Shown: positions 51,223 through 62,045, counted from the stretch's first letter. The stretch is DNA of 64,000 nucleotides from Nematopogon swammerdamellus (GCA_946902875.1 OX336348.1:12735741-12799740); one strand, 5' to 3'. Notes: generated by a model from the letters alone, not told the origin. Program-made: numbers and translations.

Positions 51223-51371
51223 CAGACACTTGGCGAATGAGAGCTAAGCGAAAAAGTGTAAGTCTTCGACCGGCACGACACTTTTGCTACAGTACCATGG
51301 AGAATAGAGAAGACTCTGTATTGAAAAATGATTTTGACGATTGTCGACTTGAACGAATTTTGTAGATTTTT

Positions 51372-51690
51372 GTAAAATGTTGTCAACTTTCGTCGACGTT
51401 TGTCAACTTTTGTCGACAATTGTCAACTTTTTACAGCTTTTGTCAATTTCTGTCAACTTTTGTTAACTTTTGTCACATTTGGTAACGTTTGTCGACTTTT
51501 ATCGACTTTTGTCTATTTGGACAACGTTTGTCGAATTCTGTCAACTTTTGTCGACTTTTGTCCATTTTTGTCAACTTTGGTAAGTTTTGGTAGACAAAAT
51601 ATTACCAAAGTTGCCAAAAGTTGACAAAAGTTGACAAAAGTTAACAAAAGGTAACAAAAGTTTAGAAAAGTTGACAAGAGACGTAATTTT
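51372..51690. repeat. 10-bp-periodic GTCAAC/GTCGAC inverted array (long hairpin)
   Basis: From 51372 to about 51590 the plus strand is a chain of ~10-bp variants of TTTTGTCAAC and TTTTGTCGAC. From about 51596 to 51680 it turns into the complement, GTTGACAAAA repeated. The turn is near 51590-51600 (AGACAAAATATTACC). Open frames on both strands here are repeat artefacts. Confidence 0.85.
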
Positions 51691-51860
51691 TTGATTACTT
51701 GATTAGTTACATACCTAAGAACCATCCCAGTTAAATCAGCTTTCTAGTAATAAAAACCGCATCCAAATCAGTCAGGTGCCACAGACAGACACACAGACAT
51801 AGGCGTCAAACTTATAACACGAGGGTTGTTTTGCGTCAGGGGTTAAAAATAAAGTATGTA
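51691..51860 (+). repeat. Interspersed repeat tail of lepidopteran type
   Basis: ACCGCATCCAAATCAGTCAG, then a CAGACAGACACACAGACATA stretch, then CAAACTTATAACAC and GCGTCAGGGGTTAAAAAT. I recognise this series from abundant lepidopteran interspersed repeats; the family name is not certain. Confidence 0.5.
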
Positions 51861-52607
51861 AAAAATAAGCAACTCCTGCGCGACCAAATGTCCATGGACG
51901 TCGTTAGATACCTTATGGGCGGATAGGCGCCACAGGTCGCGCTTTCTAAAAAAAATGTAGGTATTAGTCAACAACAAAAATTCGTGTGCCGCGAGCGACG
52001 AACAAATTTCAAAATCATAGTGATCCCGCTCATTAAATCGAGGCCGATTAGTTCGACTTCCAGAAATATATTTTTACAAGTTTATAAATACTGAACTTTG
52101 TAATTAGAATGACTTACCGATCATAAGATATTCCACTATTATGCACATTAAACTTGGCGGCAGTGTTTTTACACGTAAACTGCACCGCCCATCTCTCTCT
52201 CATGCGGCGCGCCGCGCGTTCGGCAAAGCTTTCATCTTTTGCCGACTGTTTTGTGCGTGCGCGTTACTACCGCCACCACCCAGCCAGTCGTGGTAGTAGT
52301 ATCGGTAAAGTGACATTGGAAGAAACCCGAAAAATATTTAAAAATAAAAACATTTTCAATATTAAAAATACGCTTCCGATACGCTTCCAAAAACGGAAAC
52401 ATTTCCGGACCGTATTCGGAATACTTTCCACTTTTGGAAAGGTTTCCGGAAGTTACCCATCTCGGTGACAATCGTATTCCCGCTATAAAATTTCGTTACC
52501 ATTGCCTTAAAGTCACATTAATAATTCAAACCCAATTCGATCCCGTTGAGAATTCAGACCCGGGTGCGAATTGGGAATTTTCCCGTTATAAAAATTCGAT
52601 CCCGGGA
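51861..52607. other. No gene seen; short inverted motifs near 52370-52450
   Basis: Non-coding. 52370-52450 carries GCTTCCAAAAACGGAAAC and TTTGGAAAGGTTTCCGG, resembling 36340-36400. 52520-52600 has GATCCCG and CCCGTTATAAAATTC-like repeats leading into the satellite. Confidence 0.45.
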
Positions 52608-55204
52608 GTACTCGCGGCTAAGGTTCGCTCCGATATGTGTCAGTGAGTGTGAGCGTCGCGGGTGTGCGCGGAGCGTGCGGGGCTAGGCGCGAGACTCTCT
52701 GGATGCTCGCGGCTAAGGTTCGCTCGGCTATGTGTGATGAGTGAGTGGGGAGCGTCGCGGGTGTGCGCGGGGCGTGCGGGGCCCGACGCAAGACTCTCTG
52801 GATGCTCGCGGCTAAGGTTCGCTCGGCTTTGTGTGGTGAGTGAGTGGGGAGCGTCGCGGGTGTGCGCGGGGCGTGCGGGGCTAGACACGAGATTCTCTGG
52901 ATGCTCGCGGCTAAGGTTCGCTCCGCTATGTGTCAGTGAGTGTGAGCGTCGCGGGTGTGCGCGGGACGTGCGGGGCTAGACACGAGACTTTCTGGATGCT
53001 CGCGGCTAAGATTCGCTCCGCTATGTGTCAGTGAGTGTGAGCGTCGCGGGTGTGCGCGGGGCGTGCGGAGCTAGACGCGAGACTCTCTGGATTCTCGCGG
53101 CTAAGGTTCGCTCGGCTATTTGTGGTGAGTGAGCGGGGAGCGTCGCGGGTGTGCGGGGGTAGACGCGAGACTCTCTGGATACTCGCGGCTAAGGTTCGCT
53201 CCGCTATGTGTCAGTGAGTGTGAGCGTCGCGGGTGTGCGCGGGGCGTGCGGGGCTAGACGCGAGACTCTCTGGATGCTCGCGGCTAAGGTTCGCTCGGCT
53301 ATGTGTGGTGAGTGAGTGGGGAGCGTCACGGGTGTGCGCGGGGCATGCGGAGCTAGACGCGAGACTCTCTGGATGCTCGCGGCTAAGGTTCGCACCGCTA
53401 TGTGTCAGTGAGTGTGAGCGTTGCGGGTGTGCGTGGGGCGTGCGGGGCTAAACGCAAGACACTCTGGAAGCTCCCGGCTAAGATTCGCTCGGCTATGCGT
53501 GGTGAGTGAGTGGGGAGCGTCGCGAGTGTGCACGGGGCGTGCGGAGCTAGACGCGAGACTCTCTGGATTCTCGCGGCTAAGGTTCGCTCGGCTATTTGTG
53601 GTGAGTGAGTGGGGAGCGTCGCGGGTGTGCGGGGGTAGACGCGAGACTCTCTGGATGCAAGCGGATATGGTTCGCTCGGCTATGTGTCAGTGAGTGGGAG
53701 CGTCGCGGGTGTGCGCGGGGCGTGCGGAGCTAGACGCGAGACTCTCTGGATTCTCGCGGCTAAGGTTCGCTCGGCTATTTGTGGTGAGTGAGTGGGGAGC
53801 GTCGCGGGTGTGCGGGGGTAGACGCGAGACTCTCTGGATGCAAGCGGATAAGGTTCGCTCGGCTATGTGTCAGTGAGTGTGAGCGTCACGGGTGTGCGCG
53901 GGGCGTGCGGGGCTAGACGCAAGACTCTCTGGATGCTCGCGGCTAAGGTTCGCTCGGATATGTGTGGTGAGTGAGTGTGGAGCGTCGCGGGTGTGCGCGG
54001 GGCGTCCGGGGCTAGACGCGAGACTCCCTGGATGCTAGCGGCTAAGGTTCGCTCGGCTATGTGTCAGTGAGTGCGAGCGTCGCGGGTGTGCGCGGGGCGT
54101 GCGGAGCTAGACGCGAGTCTCTCTGGATGCTCGCGGCTAAGGTTCGCTCCGCTATGTGTCAGTGAGTGCGAGCGTCGCGAGTGTGCGCGGGACGTGCGGG
54201 GCTAGACGCGAAACTCTCTGGATGCTCGCGGCTAAGGTTCGCTCGGCTATGTGTCAGTGAGTGCGAGCGTCGCGAGTGTGCGCGGCGCGTGCGGCGCTAG
54301 ACGCGAGAATCTCTGGATGCTCGCGGCTAAGATTCGCTCCGCTATGTGTCAGTGAGTGTGAGCGTCGCGGGTGTGCGCGGGTGTGTGGGGCTATGTGTGG
54401 TGAGTAAGGTTTGCTCAGCTATGTGTGGTGAGTAAGTGGGGAGCGTCGCGGGTGCGTGCGGGGCCAGACGCGAGACTCTCTGGATGGTCGTGGCTAAGGT
54501 TCGCTCGGCTAAGGTTCGCTCGGCTATGTGTCAGTGAGTGTGAGCATCGCGGGTGTGCGCGGGGCGTGCGGGGCTAGGCGCGAGACTCTCTGGATGCTCG
54601 CGGCTAAGTTTCGCACGGCTATGTGTGGTGGTGAGTAAGTGGGGAGCGTCGCGGGTGTGCGCGGGGCGTGTGGAGCTAGACGCGAGACTCTCTGCCTGCT
54701 CACGGCTAAGGTTCGCTCGGCTATGTGTCAGTGAGTGTGAGCGTCGCGGGTGTGCGCGGGTGTGTGGGGCTAGACGCGAGACTCTCTGGATGCTCGCGGC
54801 TAAGGTTCGCTCGGCTATGTGTTGTGAGTGAGTGGAGAGCGTCGCGGGTGTGCGCGGGCATGTGGGGCTAGACACGGGACTCTCTGGATACTCGCGGCTA
54901 AGGTTCGCTCGGCTATGTGTGAGTGAGTGGGGAGCGTCGCGGGTGTGCGCGGGCGTGTGGGGCTAGACGCGGGACTCTCTGGATACTCGCGGCTAAGGTT
55001 CGCTCGGCCATGTGTGAGTGAGTCGTGAACGTCGCGGGTGTGCGCGGGTGTGTGGGGCTAGAGGCGTGACTCTCTGGATACTCGCGGCTAAGGTTCGCAC
55101 GGCTATGTGTGAGTGAGTGGGGAGCGTCACGGGTGTGCGCGGGGCGTGCGGGGCTAGACGCGAGCACACCCGCGACGCTCCGCACTCACTCACACATAGC
55201 CGGT
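52608..55204 (+). repeat. GC-rich satellite, 95/99-bp units, ~27 copies
   Basis: Unit core: CTCGCGGCTAAGGTTCGCTC, then GGCTATGTGT, GAGCGTCGCGGGTGTGCGCG, GGGCTAGACGCGAGACTCTC. Two length classes alternate irregularly: 99 bp with TGTGGTGAGTGAGTGGGG and 95 bp with TGTCAGTGAGTGTG. Markers at 52701, 52800, 52899 and 52994 show both spacings. At the right end the last unit turns back: 55162-55202 is the complement of 55101-55140. No protein should be inferred from open frames here. Confidence 0.93.
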
Positions 55205-56370
55205 GCGGTCGCGCAGCTCGGGGTTGCACTCCCTAACTTCCGGGCTTGGCAGTATTGGATGTTTTTTTCTCTCTCAGGGTTACCAGCTATCATTTTACGA
55301 TACCATTAATTTTCTTTGCAAAACCACGAGAAAATCTCTATCTAAAGAGTAAAAACACGAACTATATACATAGCCGTTTCAACCGACCTTTCATTCAGTG
55401 CGGTTGCGCGGTGCAGTTCTTTACAAGGGACTTAAATAAGCACCTATCTATCTAGCTAGGCTGGCTTGACATTTTGTGGTGTTTCTCCATCATTGGATGC
55501 CCATGGGTACCGTTGGACACTAACTACTGTAATATGACTGTAATGGTACAAAATGAAAGAAATATACTGCCATTATTACGGAGTGCCATGGCCCCGTAAC
55601 AATTTATTTTAAACAGTCTGAGCATTCCCGATACACTCAACTGCCCGCAAAAACTTACCGCTGAGAATTCCCAGAACACTCAACTGCCACGACGGCCGGA
55701 GTTGGTTTGTTATTTCTTACTCTGTCAGCTTTTAACTTAGGGTTATCTCTGTTCCTCTAATGAATACTTTAGTAATGAAAGAACGCAACAAAAAATGTTC
55801 GCAGCGATGGTGTCATATGCGTGGTCCAGGAAACACAAATTTGCATTCTCGCTGGAAGTTCGAACCGTTCTGTGTGCGCGGTAAGTGGGTTCTGGTGAAC
55901 ATTTTTTCAAGAAGATGTTAACAAAATTTGATGCTGTTCTATTAGAAATTTATTATAGTTATATTCTAAAATAAAAAAAAGATATGTTTTCGCTCTACTT
56001 TTCAAGGTATCCTCGTTCTTTCCTTCGTACACCCATAAAATTTAATCTCCAACCTTACCTATTTTTTATTAATTCCAATTGAAATCTAATTAACTCAAAC
56101 CTATATCATAAGAACGATAATTTTATTTAAATTGTAATGAGGTGCAAACTTATATAGGTTCCGAAGTAAATATTAAAGTTATGATTTTATAATTGAGAAG
56201 TGCGGAGAAATCTGCGCGCGAGTACTTTCGAAATATGCTCAGAGGATAAAAAAAAATAAATCTGGAAATATGCTCAGAGGGTGGTCAAATGTAGTAAAAC
56301 GTTTTGTGTGACAGTCCGTCAAGTATCGAACGTGGGCTCTTCGAGAAAAAATTATTAACATCCAACTCAC
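55205..56370. other. Non-coding, includes a SINE fragment
   Basis: 55350-55412 matches the middle of the SINE in minus orientation (ATAGCCGTTTCAACCGAC, TTCATTCAGTGCGGT). The rest is AT-rich without recognised genes. If the FN3 gene continues leftwards, this is its next intron. Confidence 0.5.
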
Positions 56371-56568
56371 CAAGAATCTTATAGGATTTAACGGTATTCA
56401 GTGGTTCCGATTTTCCAACTTCATTGACGGCCGTCACCCTGAACTCATAATCTTCTCCCTTTTGGAGTCCACTGACGTTCATCTCCGTGTCCGCGGTCCG
56501 GCCGACTGATACCCAGTCGCCAGTGGCAATATTCCGCTTTTCTACTAAGTATCCTTCCACTGGCCTGC
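56371..56568 (-). CDS. Ig/FN3 muscle protein exon (FN3 second half)
   Basis: A 198-nt exon between acceptor CCACAG (56569-56574) and donor GTGAGT (56365-56370). It enters in phase 1 and reads PVEGYLVEKRNIATGDWVSV then GEDYEFRVTAVNEVGKSEPL, the C, E, F and G strands of a fibronectin type III domain. It joins in frame to the exon at 61389-61617. Titin-like proteins such as twitchin/projectin carry long arrays of these domains and link thick filaments to the Z-disc. The next downstream exon is not in the window or not recognisable. Confidence 0.82.
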
Positions 56569-56867
56569 CTGTGGACATAATCGTTAACGAATCAGTATTG
56601 TCAAGTGGTAGTGGTCGGAATCCACCTTCGCAGCAAAGATTTCTTTAAGATATTCCATTGATAGACAGCAAATGGATATACACACTTGCAAAGAAAGGAA
56701 TCTATGGGCCCTTTGGCACTGTCAGTATGGAACGCTAGGGTTGTTCGTAATGCTTCAAAGTCCTCATATTAACTAGGGTTGTAACGAATATCCGTATTCG
56801 CATTCGAAATTCCGAATATTCGGTTCATTTTTAATATTCGTATCCGTATTCGTATTCGGTTGTTATA

Positions 56868-56980
56868 TTTTTTTTTATGTAAACTGACATGCTTGGCTAC
56901 ATCACCTACAACATCCATGATGTCAGCCCATAACACCGGGTGCACTTGGTGCCACGTCAGTGCTTCCCTTCGGAATACCG
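56868..56980 (-). mobile_element. SINE 3' fragment
   Basis: T-run then complement of the SINE 3' body (GATGTCAGCCCATAACACCG, GTGCCACGTCAGTGCTTCCC). Inserted into the ATTCG-rich subterminal repeat of the hAT-like element. Confidence 0.8.
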
Positions 56981-57887
56981 AATATTTATCGAATATTTTA
57001 CTTCGCGTGTTTTACTATTGAAAGAGTGAGGCGCAACAATATTAGTATGTGTGGCATATACGCGCAAACCAATGGGCGCGTAGTGTGTGCGGTGGCGTGC
57101 GGGCGAAGGAGAGAATATTGAATCGAAACCAGTTAAATCCCGAAAAGCTGCTAAGCCTTCCTTAAGTATAATATGCCACTCCTAAAGTTTGATTATTAAA
57201 TAAAATTATAAATCTTTTGTAACTCACTAATTTCGTTTAATTTTTTTTTTAAATGCAGTGAAGTAATAAAAAACAGAGAAAAACATTAAGACGGTAGACG
57301 GGCTGAGCTGTTATTGAGAAATAGGTATTTGAAGAAAATATTGCTGTCGCGCTGCCGCCTGCCGCGACCCGAGCAACAGAGCTATCAATGTGTGAGTGAA
57401 TAGCCTGTTTGTGTGCGTGCGTACTAGAGCGCAACGCTCGGCGGCGCGGGGGAGCGGCGGGCGGTGCGCGGGAGGCGGAGGCGGCGCTTTTTATAAATGT
57501 TCACTACAGATTCGTATTTCGTCTAGAAATAAGATTCAGGCGAAAACACATCAACATTCGAGAAAATATGAAAATATACAGGATGTAAAAACGGCGAGTA
57601 CATTAAATTTAGGAAATGATTATTGGGATCAAGAATAACAAAAAAGTCTAATTACTTTTTTCTGAATTCCCTTTAAATAAAAAGTTACAGTTTTCATACA
57701 AACTAATTCATTATTTTAGTGTAAAAATTATCTAATGACAACAGGGCGTCGCGGAGGGGGGAAGAGCGGGTGAGATGTGAGCGCCTCGGACGGAAATGTT
57801 GGCGGGAGGGGCGGGGGTTAGCTTTGTGAGTGGAGGACTGGAGGTTGGCAGGCGGAGGGTGCGAAGCTGCAACAACGCGTTTTAATA

Positions 57888-59166
57888 GGTCCTTACCTAT
57901 GAAATTGGCGTTCCTACAAACTGACCTCTTTGAACTTGGCTAACTTTTTTTTGCGTAGGAATCCCAAATTCAAATATTTTCTGATATAAAAGCAAATTAT
58001 TCTTTTTTCAAAATCAGTTGTATGTTTGTTTTCCCACCGTTCGGTTTTTTTTAACATCGCTGATTCTGTGACCATGGAAAAATCTAAATTGCGTGTTATT
58101 TTCGAATAAAAATTCTCTCGCGGCACCAACGCAGCACAGACTGCACGCAATATCATCGACGTGTATGGACCAGGTACCGCAAGTGAACGCACTGTGCGTT
58201 TTTGGTTTGATCGCTTCCGTTCTGAAAATTTTCATCTCAATGATGAGCCCCATGGCTGACCGGAGACGAAAGTCGATAACGATGAATTGAAAGCCATAGT
58301 TGAAGCAGATTCATCACAAATCACGTCGGAATTAGCAGCAGCCTTCAATGTAAGAGATAAAACGATACTGATTCATTTACGTCAAATTGGAAAGATAAAA
58401 AAGCTCGTAAAGTGGGTACCGTATGAATTCACTGAACAACAACAACAAAATCGCGTCGAAGCTTGTCTTAACTTGTTGAATAGGCACAGAAATGAGGGGA
58501 TTCTGAATCGGATTGTCACTTGTGATGAAAAGTGGATCCTGGATGACAATCGAAAACGTCCGTCACACTGGTTGGACACAGGGGAGGCAGCCAAACCATG
58601 TCCCAAACGCAAATTGAGTCAAAAGAAGTTGCTTGTCAGTGTATGGTGGACCTGTGCCGGCATTATTCATTACAGCTTCTTGATACCTGGCGCAACAATT
58701 ACTGCAGATGTGTAATGTGAAGAATTGAAAATAATGATGGATAAGCTCGCTGTCAAACAACCGAGACTTGCCAATTACTCTAGTCCACTCCTTCTTCACG
58801 ACAAAACTCGCCCATACACCGCACAAAGGACCGTCTCAAAACTACGGGAGTCATGACTGCAAACTCTTCGTCACCAACCATATTCACCAGACCTTGCTCC
58901 AACTGGTTTCCATTTTTTTTCCAAATTTGGATAACTTTTTACAGGAGAAAAATTTCAATTCCGATGAGGCAATGAAAAACGCCTTTAAAGAGTTAATCGA
59001 TTCCCATCCCCAGGATTTCTATAGCAGAGGCATCATGAACTTTCAGTAAAATGGCAAAAGTGCATTGATAATAATGGCCAATACTTCGATTAAAAAAAAA
59101 ATGTTTTTCATAAAAAAAATTGTTTGATTTTTTCTATATATAACGCCAATTTCATAGGTAAGGACC
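57888..59166 (+). mobile_element. mariner transposon, 1,279 bp
   Basis: Inverted ends GGTCCTTACCTATGAAATTG at both sides, flanked by TA at 57886-57887 and 59167-59168. Length and termini fit a full-length mariner of a type frequent in Lepidoptera. It carries a decayed transposase. Confidence 0.9.
58074..59049 (+). pseudogene. mariner transposase (broken)
   Basis: ATG 58074 opens MEKSKLRVIFE and a stop. The helix-turn-helix part follows (GPGTASERTVRFWFDRFRS). The longest open frame is 58287-58715 with VTCDEKWIL (first catalytic Asp). Later parts show LLHDKTRPY (second Asp; consensus HDNARPH) and YSPDLAP (third Asp). I count about 29 residues between the last two instead of the usual 34, so codons have been lost. 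Several stops; inactive. Confidence 0.9.
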
Positions 59167-60407
59167 TAATATTACACTAGACGAAAACACACATTTCAAA
59201 AATTCATATCTCGAAAACGAGACACTTTAGAGAAAAACTTTAATTTCTTTTTTGTCTAAGAAAAACATGGGGATTGCGCTGCGAAATTAATGTACTCGCC
59301 GTTTTAACACCCTGTAGGTTGTTTTATTTTTCTCTCTGGAAATATGGACTTACGTGAAAAACGTGTAAGAATAAAAGTGTCTTATGTTTCGATTAGAAAT
59401 AAGAATCCGCCAAAAACATCAGCAATCGAGAACATTTTGGAAAAAAAATATTTTACAATTTATTTCTCCAGAAATATAGATTTTATTGAAAAACGTGTAA
59501 GAATAAAAGTGTCTTATATTTCGTCTAGAAATAAGATTCAGACGAGAAAACATCAACATTCGAGAAAATATTTAATACACTTTCCCGGGATTCAGAAGGC
59601 ATATCCATGCTAAGATAACGGTCACCAAATCCCGGGAATAGCACTACCTACGCCGATCCCTATCATAGTACACGCTGTATCCCGAGAATCAGGGTAAGCA
59701 AGCAATTGGTGTTGTACTATAAGGACTCTGGTAAATTACAGCACAACATCGACCACCACGTTTAGCATAGTAGGTATACGGGCAAGTTAACTATCGAGCA
59801 GCAAGTAAGGCACGAAGAAGACCCAACTGCTGAATGACTAGGTGAAGGACCGCGCCAAGGTGAGAGGTGGCTAGCCTATCGCCCTTTAGCGCGGCATCTC
59901 GTCCTTATCCCTTACGCCCCGCCGCCATGCGCCTTCACAGAGGTGCAGACTAGGTAAGATAAGCGCACTTTGTCTACGAAAACACGACCAACAAAACTCT
60001 ACGAGACAGATTGTTTTAATGTTGTAGAGGCTCTGTAATAAAATGTGTATGCTTTTCTGAAATAAAATAAATATCTACAACAATAAATAAGTAATAAATT
60101 CACCTTACAATCACACGATTCAATAAATAAAATATATAATATATAAATAAAATAGGATAAACGTCGACATCGATGAACATCACTATAATATCGATAAAAA
60201 TTTCGATAAGTGTCACTTCCTTAATTGTATACGTATTAGTCCGACACCCCCCCTCCCCCCCCCCCCCTCGCCCCATCCTCCCCCCGGAGTGTGCGATAGG
60301 GACAACTGCAGCTTAGACCGATTATACCTATAAAAACCTTGACCAGATCAACGTTTCGTATTCCCCTGTTTTCTTCTCCAAATCTGAGCCGATTTAATTA
60401 TTTTTGG

Positions 60408-60861
60408 TTTTTTTTTTATGGAACCTGGCACGGTTGGCTGCATCACCTACAACATCCGTGATGTCAGCCCATAACACAGGGTGAACTAGGTGCCATGTCA
60501 GTGCTTCCCTTCATTTCATGTCGGCTACACTAAACTGGACGGAAAACACGAACTGTTTACATAGCCGTTTCGACCGACGTTTCGTTCAGTGCGGTGGTAC
60601 CAACCCGGCCGGGATAAACCCTACCACCTAGTAAGGTAAGAAGGGAAGGGACCTACAGTTTAACGTGGAATACGAACCACGGCCAGTCTCCAACGGTCGA
60701 GTGGTCACCCATCCAATCACTTACCGCGCTCAGCGTTGCTTAATAACAGTTGACTAACCAACCGCGCCACTGAGCTACCGAGGCTGACGAATTTTCTTAT
60801 CCCTTAGTCGACTTTTACGACATGCGACGGGGAGAGATGCAGTGGGGCTATTCTTTTTAAG
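60408..60861 (-). mobile_element. SINE, near full-length copy
   Basis: Reverse complement of 1-466 end to end: T-run at 60408-60418, body, B-box-like region, 5S-like CGGTCACCCATCC-type complement near 60700, A-box complement CCACTGAGCTA near 60770, and the GTCGACTTTTACGAC segment. It runs three or more bases past the homologue of window position 1. Confidence 0.9.
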
Positions 60862-61388
60862 TACCGACCCCACATCGGTATCGAAATTTAAAGAAATAGT
60901 AGATCTATGTCTCTACATTTTTTTTTATCTTAAAAACTTTTCAAATTTGTCTGGTAGTCGTCTGATCACGGCGGTAAAAACGGGTAATTTTTTAGGTTTT
61001 TGGAAGGTCATATCTTTGTTGGTAATTATTTTTTGGAAAAAAGTAAAACCGAGGGACATGCCTATTAGTAGATCTAGATTTTATAAAAAAAAACCATTGC
61101 TCTGGAGGCATTATCCAGGAAGGAAAAAGGGGAATACGTTTGTATGGAGAAAATGCAGCCCGCCTACGCTCTATTCATATAATTTTAGGACTCAATGTAG
61201 GTAGATCTACATTTATAATAGAAAATTTAAGTGTTTTTTCATTTGGATATAAAATTTCATATAACATTTTTCGATATTCGTATTCGTATTCGCGAATATC
61301 ATTTTGGAATATTCGTATATGCATTCGTATTCGCGAATGTGGAAAAATAGGCATTTGTTACAACACTAATATTAACATCAGATCTCAC

Positions 61389-61617
61389 CTTTATCATCCT
61401 CAGGTTTCTTCCAGCTCAGCTTGCAGCCACTATCAGTGACATTATACACCTCGATAGGACCACCAGGTTTGCCAGGAGCACAGAGGACAATGATCTCGAC
61501 TTTAGCCGAATCGTTGCCATGAGCATTGGTTGCATTGATGATATAAGTACCGGTGTCGGCGCAATCAGACTTTGTTTTGTACAGCACGGTGTAATGGTCC
61601 CCGTCGATAACGTTAAC
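61389..61617 (-). CDS. Ig/FN3 muscle protein exon (Ig end, FN3 start)
   Basis: A 229-nt exon with acceptor TAG at 61618-61620 and donor GTGAGA at 61383-61388. It enters in phase 0 and leaves in phase 1. It reads DGDHYTVLYKTKSDCADTGT then YIINATNAHGNDSAKVEIIV, the E-F-G strands of an I-set Ig domain (Asp-x-Gly-x-Tyr motif), then PGKPGGPIEVYNVTDSGCKL and SWKKPEDD, the start of FN3. Ig-to-FN3 order is usual in twitchin/projectin. A 4.6-kb hAT-like element lies 12 nt downstream of the donor. Confidence 0.88.
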
Positions 61618-61823
61618 CTAGTGAGTTTAGAAATAACAATTTGAACAAAAATGTGATTTCAGCAGGGCTTAAGGTTGGAACATAGGCTATTCGTAGTTCT
61701 AGAAGGACATTTTACATAACAATTTCTATAAAACCTGACCCATTTATCCTGAAATCACTTGCTGCATCCATGATGAGAGCCTATCATATTTCCAAACCCC
61801 TACTTTTTAGAAATGGAACGAAC

Positions 61824-61966
61824 CTTTGTCTCCGACCCATCCTTCAATTTCCGGAACCACTGCACGTGGGGCGCTGGTTCTCCATCCACTTTCACGTAGA
61901 CCCGTATAGAGTGGCCCTCGTGAACCACGAACCGATTGAGGCACGTGCGGTCGATGCTAGGTTTCG
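61824..61966 (-). CDS. Ig/FN3 muscle protein exon (Ig first half)
   Basis: A 143-nt exon with acceptor CCAG just above 61966 and donor GTTCGT at 61818-61823. It enters with two bases of a split codon and leaves in phase 0, in frame with the 61389-61617 exon. It reads KPSIDRTCLNRFVVHEGHSI and GEPAPHVQWFRKLKDGSET, strands A-D of an I-set Ig domain with the core Trp. The intron to the next exon is 206 nt. Best guess is the insect twitchin/projectin (bent) gene; other titin-family genes are not excluded. Confidence 0.8.
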
Positions 61967-61976
61967 CTGGAATTTA

Positions 61977-62045
61977 CATCGTCATCATAGTGGTTAGCAA
62001 CGTCATCATTAACATCATCATCACGATCACAATAATGATAACATC
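61977..62045. repeat. (ATC/CAT)n-rich microsatellite
   Basis: Imperfect CATCATCATCACGATCACA-type trinucleotide repeats immediately upstream of the Ig exon acceptor, within the intron. Confidence 0.8.

Larger units (their letters stand above)
57579..59314. mobile_element. TA-flanked element with CAGGGTGT-type termini
   Basis: Left end CAGGATGTAAAAACGGCGAG, right end complement CAGGGTGTTAAAACGGCGAG, similarity continuing about 30 bp, with TA at 57577-57578 and 59315-59316. Without the mariner it is about 455 bp and has no gene of its own, so it is a Tc1/mariner-type MITE. Confidence 0.8.
57500..59575. repeat. 132-bp tandem repeat, three units, one split
   Basis: Units share GTCTAGAAATAAGATTCAG, CATCAACATTCGAGAAAATA and ACGTGTAAGAATAAAAGTGT. 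The GTGTAAGA marker recurs at 59363 and 59495, about 132 bp apart. The first unit is split between 57500-57576 and 59317 onwards by the TA-flanked element. Confidence 0.75.
56774..61368. mobile_element. hAT-like non-autonomous element in an intron, 8-bp TSD
   Basis: TIR TAGGGTTGTAACGAAT at 56774 and TAGTGTTGTAACAAAT (complement) ending at 61368, flanked by ATATTAAC at 56766-56773 and 61369-61376. Subterminal DNA on both sides is rich in AATATTCGTATTCG. 4,595 bp, including two SINEs and a TA-flanked element containing a mariner. No hAT transposase was recognised. Unassigned internal stretches: 56981-57499, 59576-60407 (with a C-rich run at 60246-60286) and 60862-61260. Confidence 0.88.

Noticed and set aside
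51400..51725. Open frames rich in Ser-Thr-Phe-Val on both strands
   Set aside because: Translation of the 10-bp periodic array; no start context, composition purely repeat-driven.
52662..54875. Long open frames on both strands in the satellite arrays (also 29018-29676)
   Set aside because: Frames stay open because the 99-bp unit is a multiple of three; the peptides are repeats of the unit and appear on both strands.
55206..56370. Further FN3 or Ig exons downstream of 56371
   Set aside because: No frame with domain motifs and splice signals was found; the next exon is outside or not recognisable.
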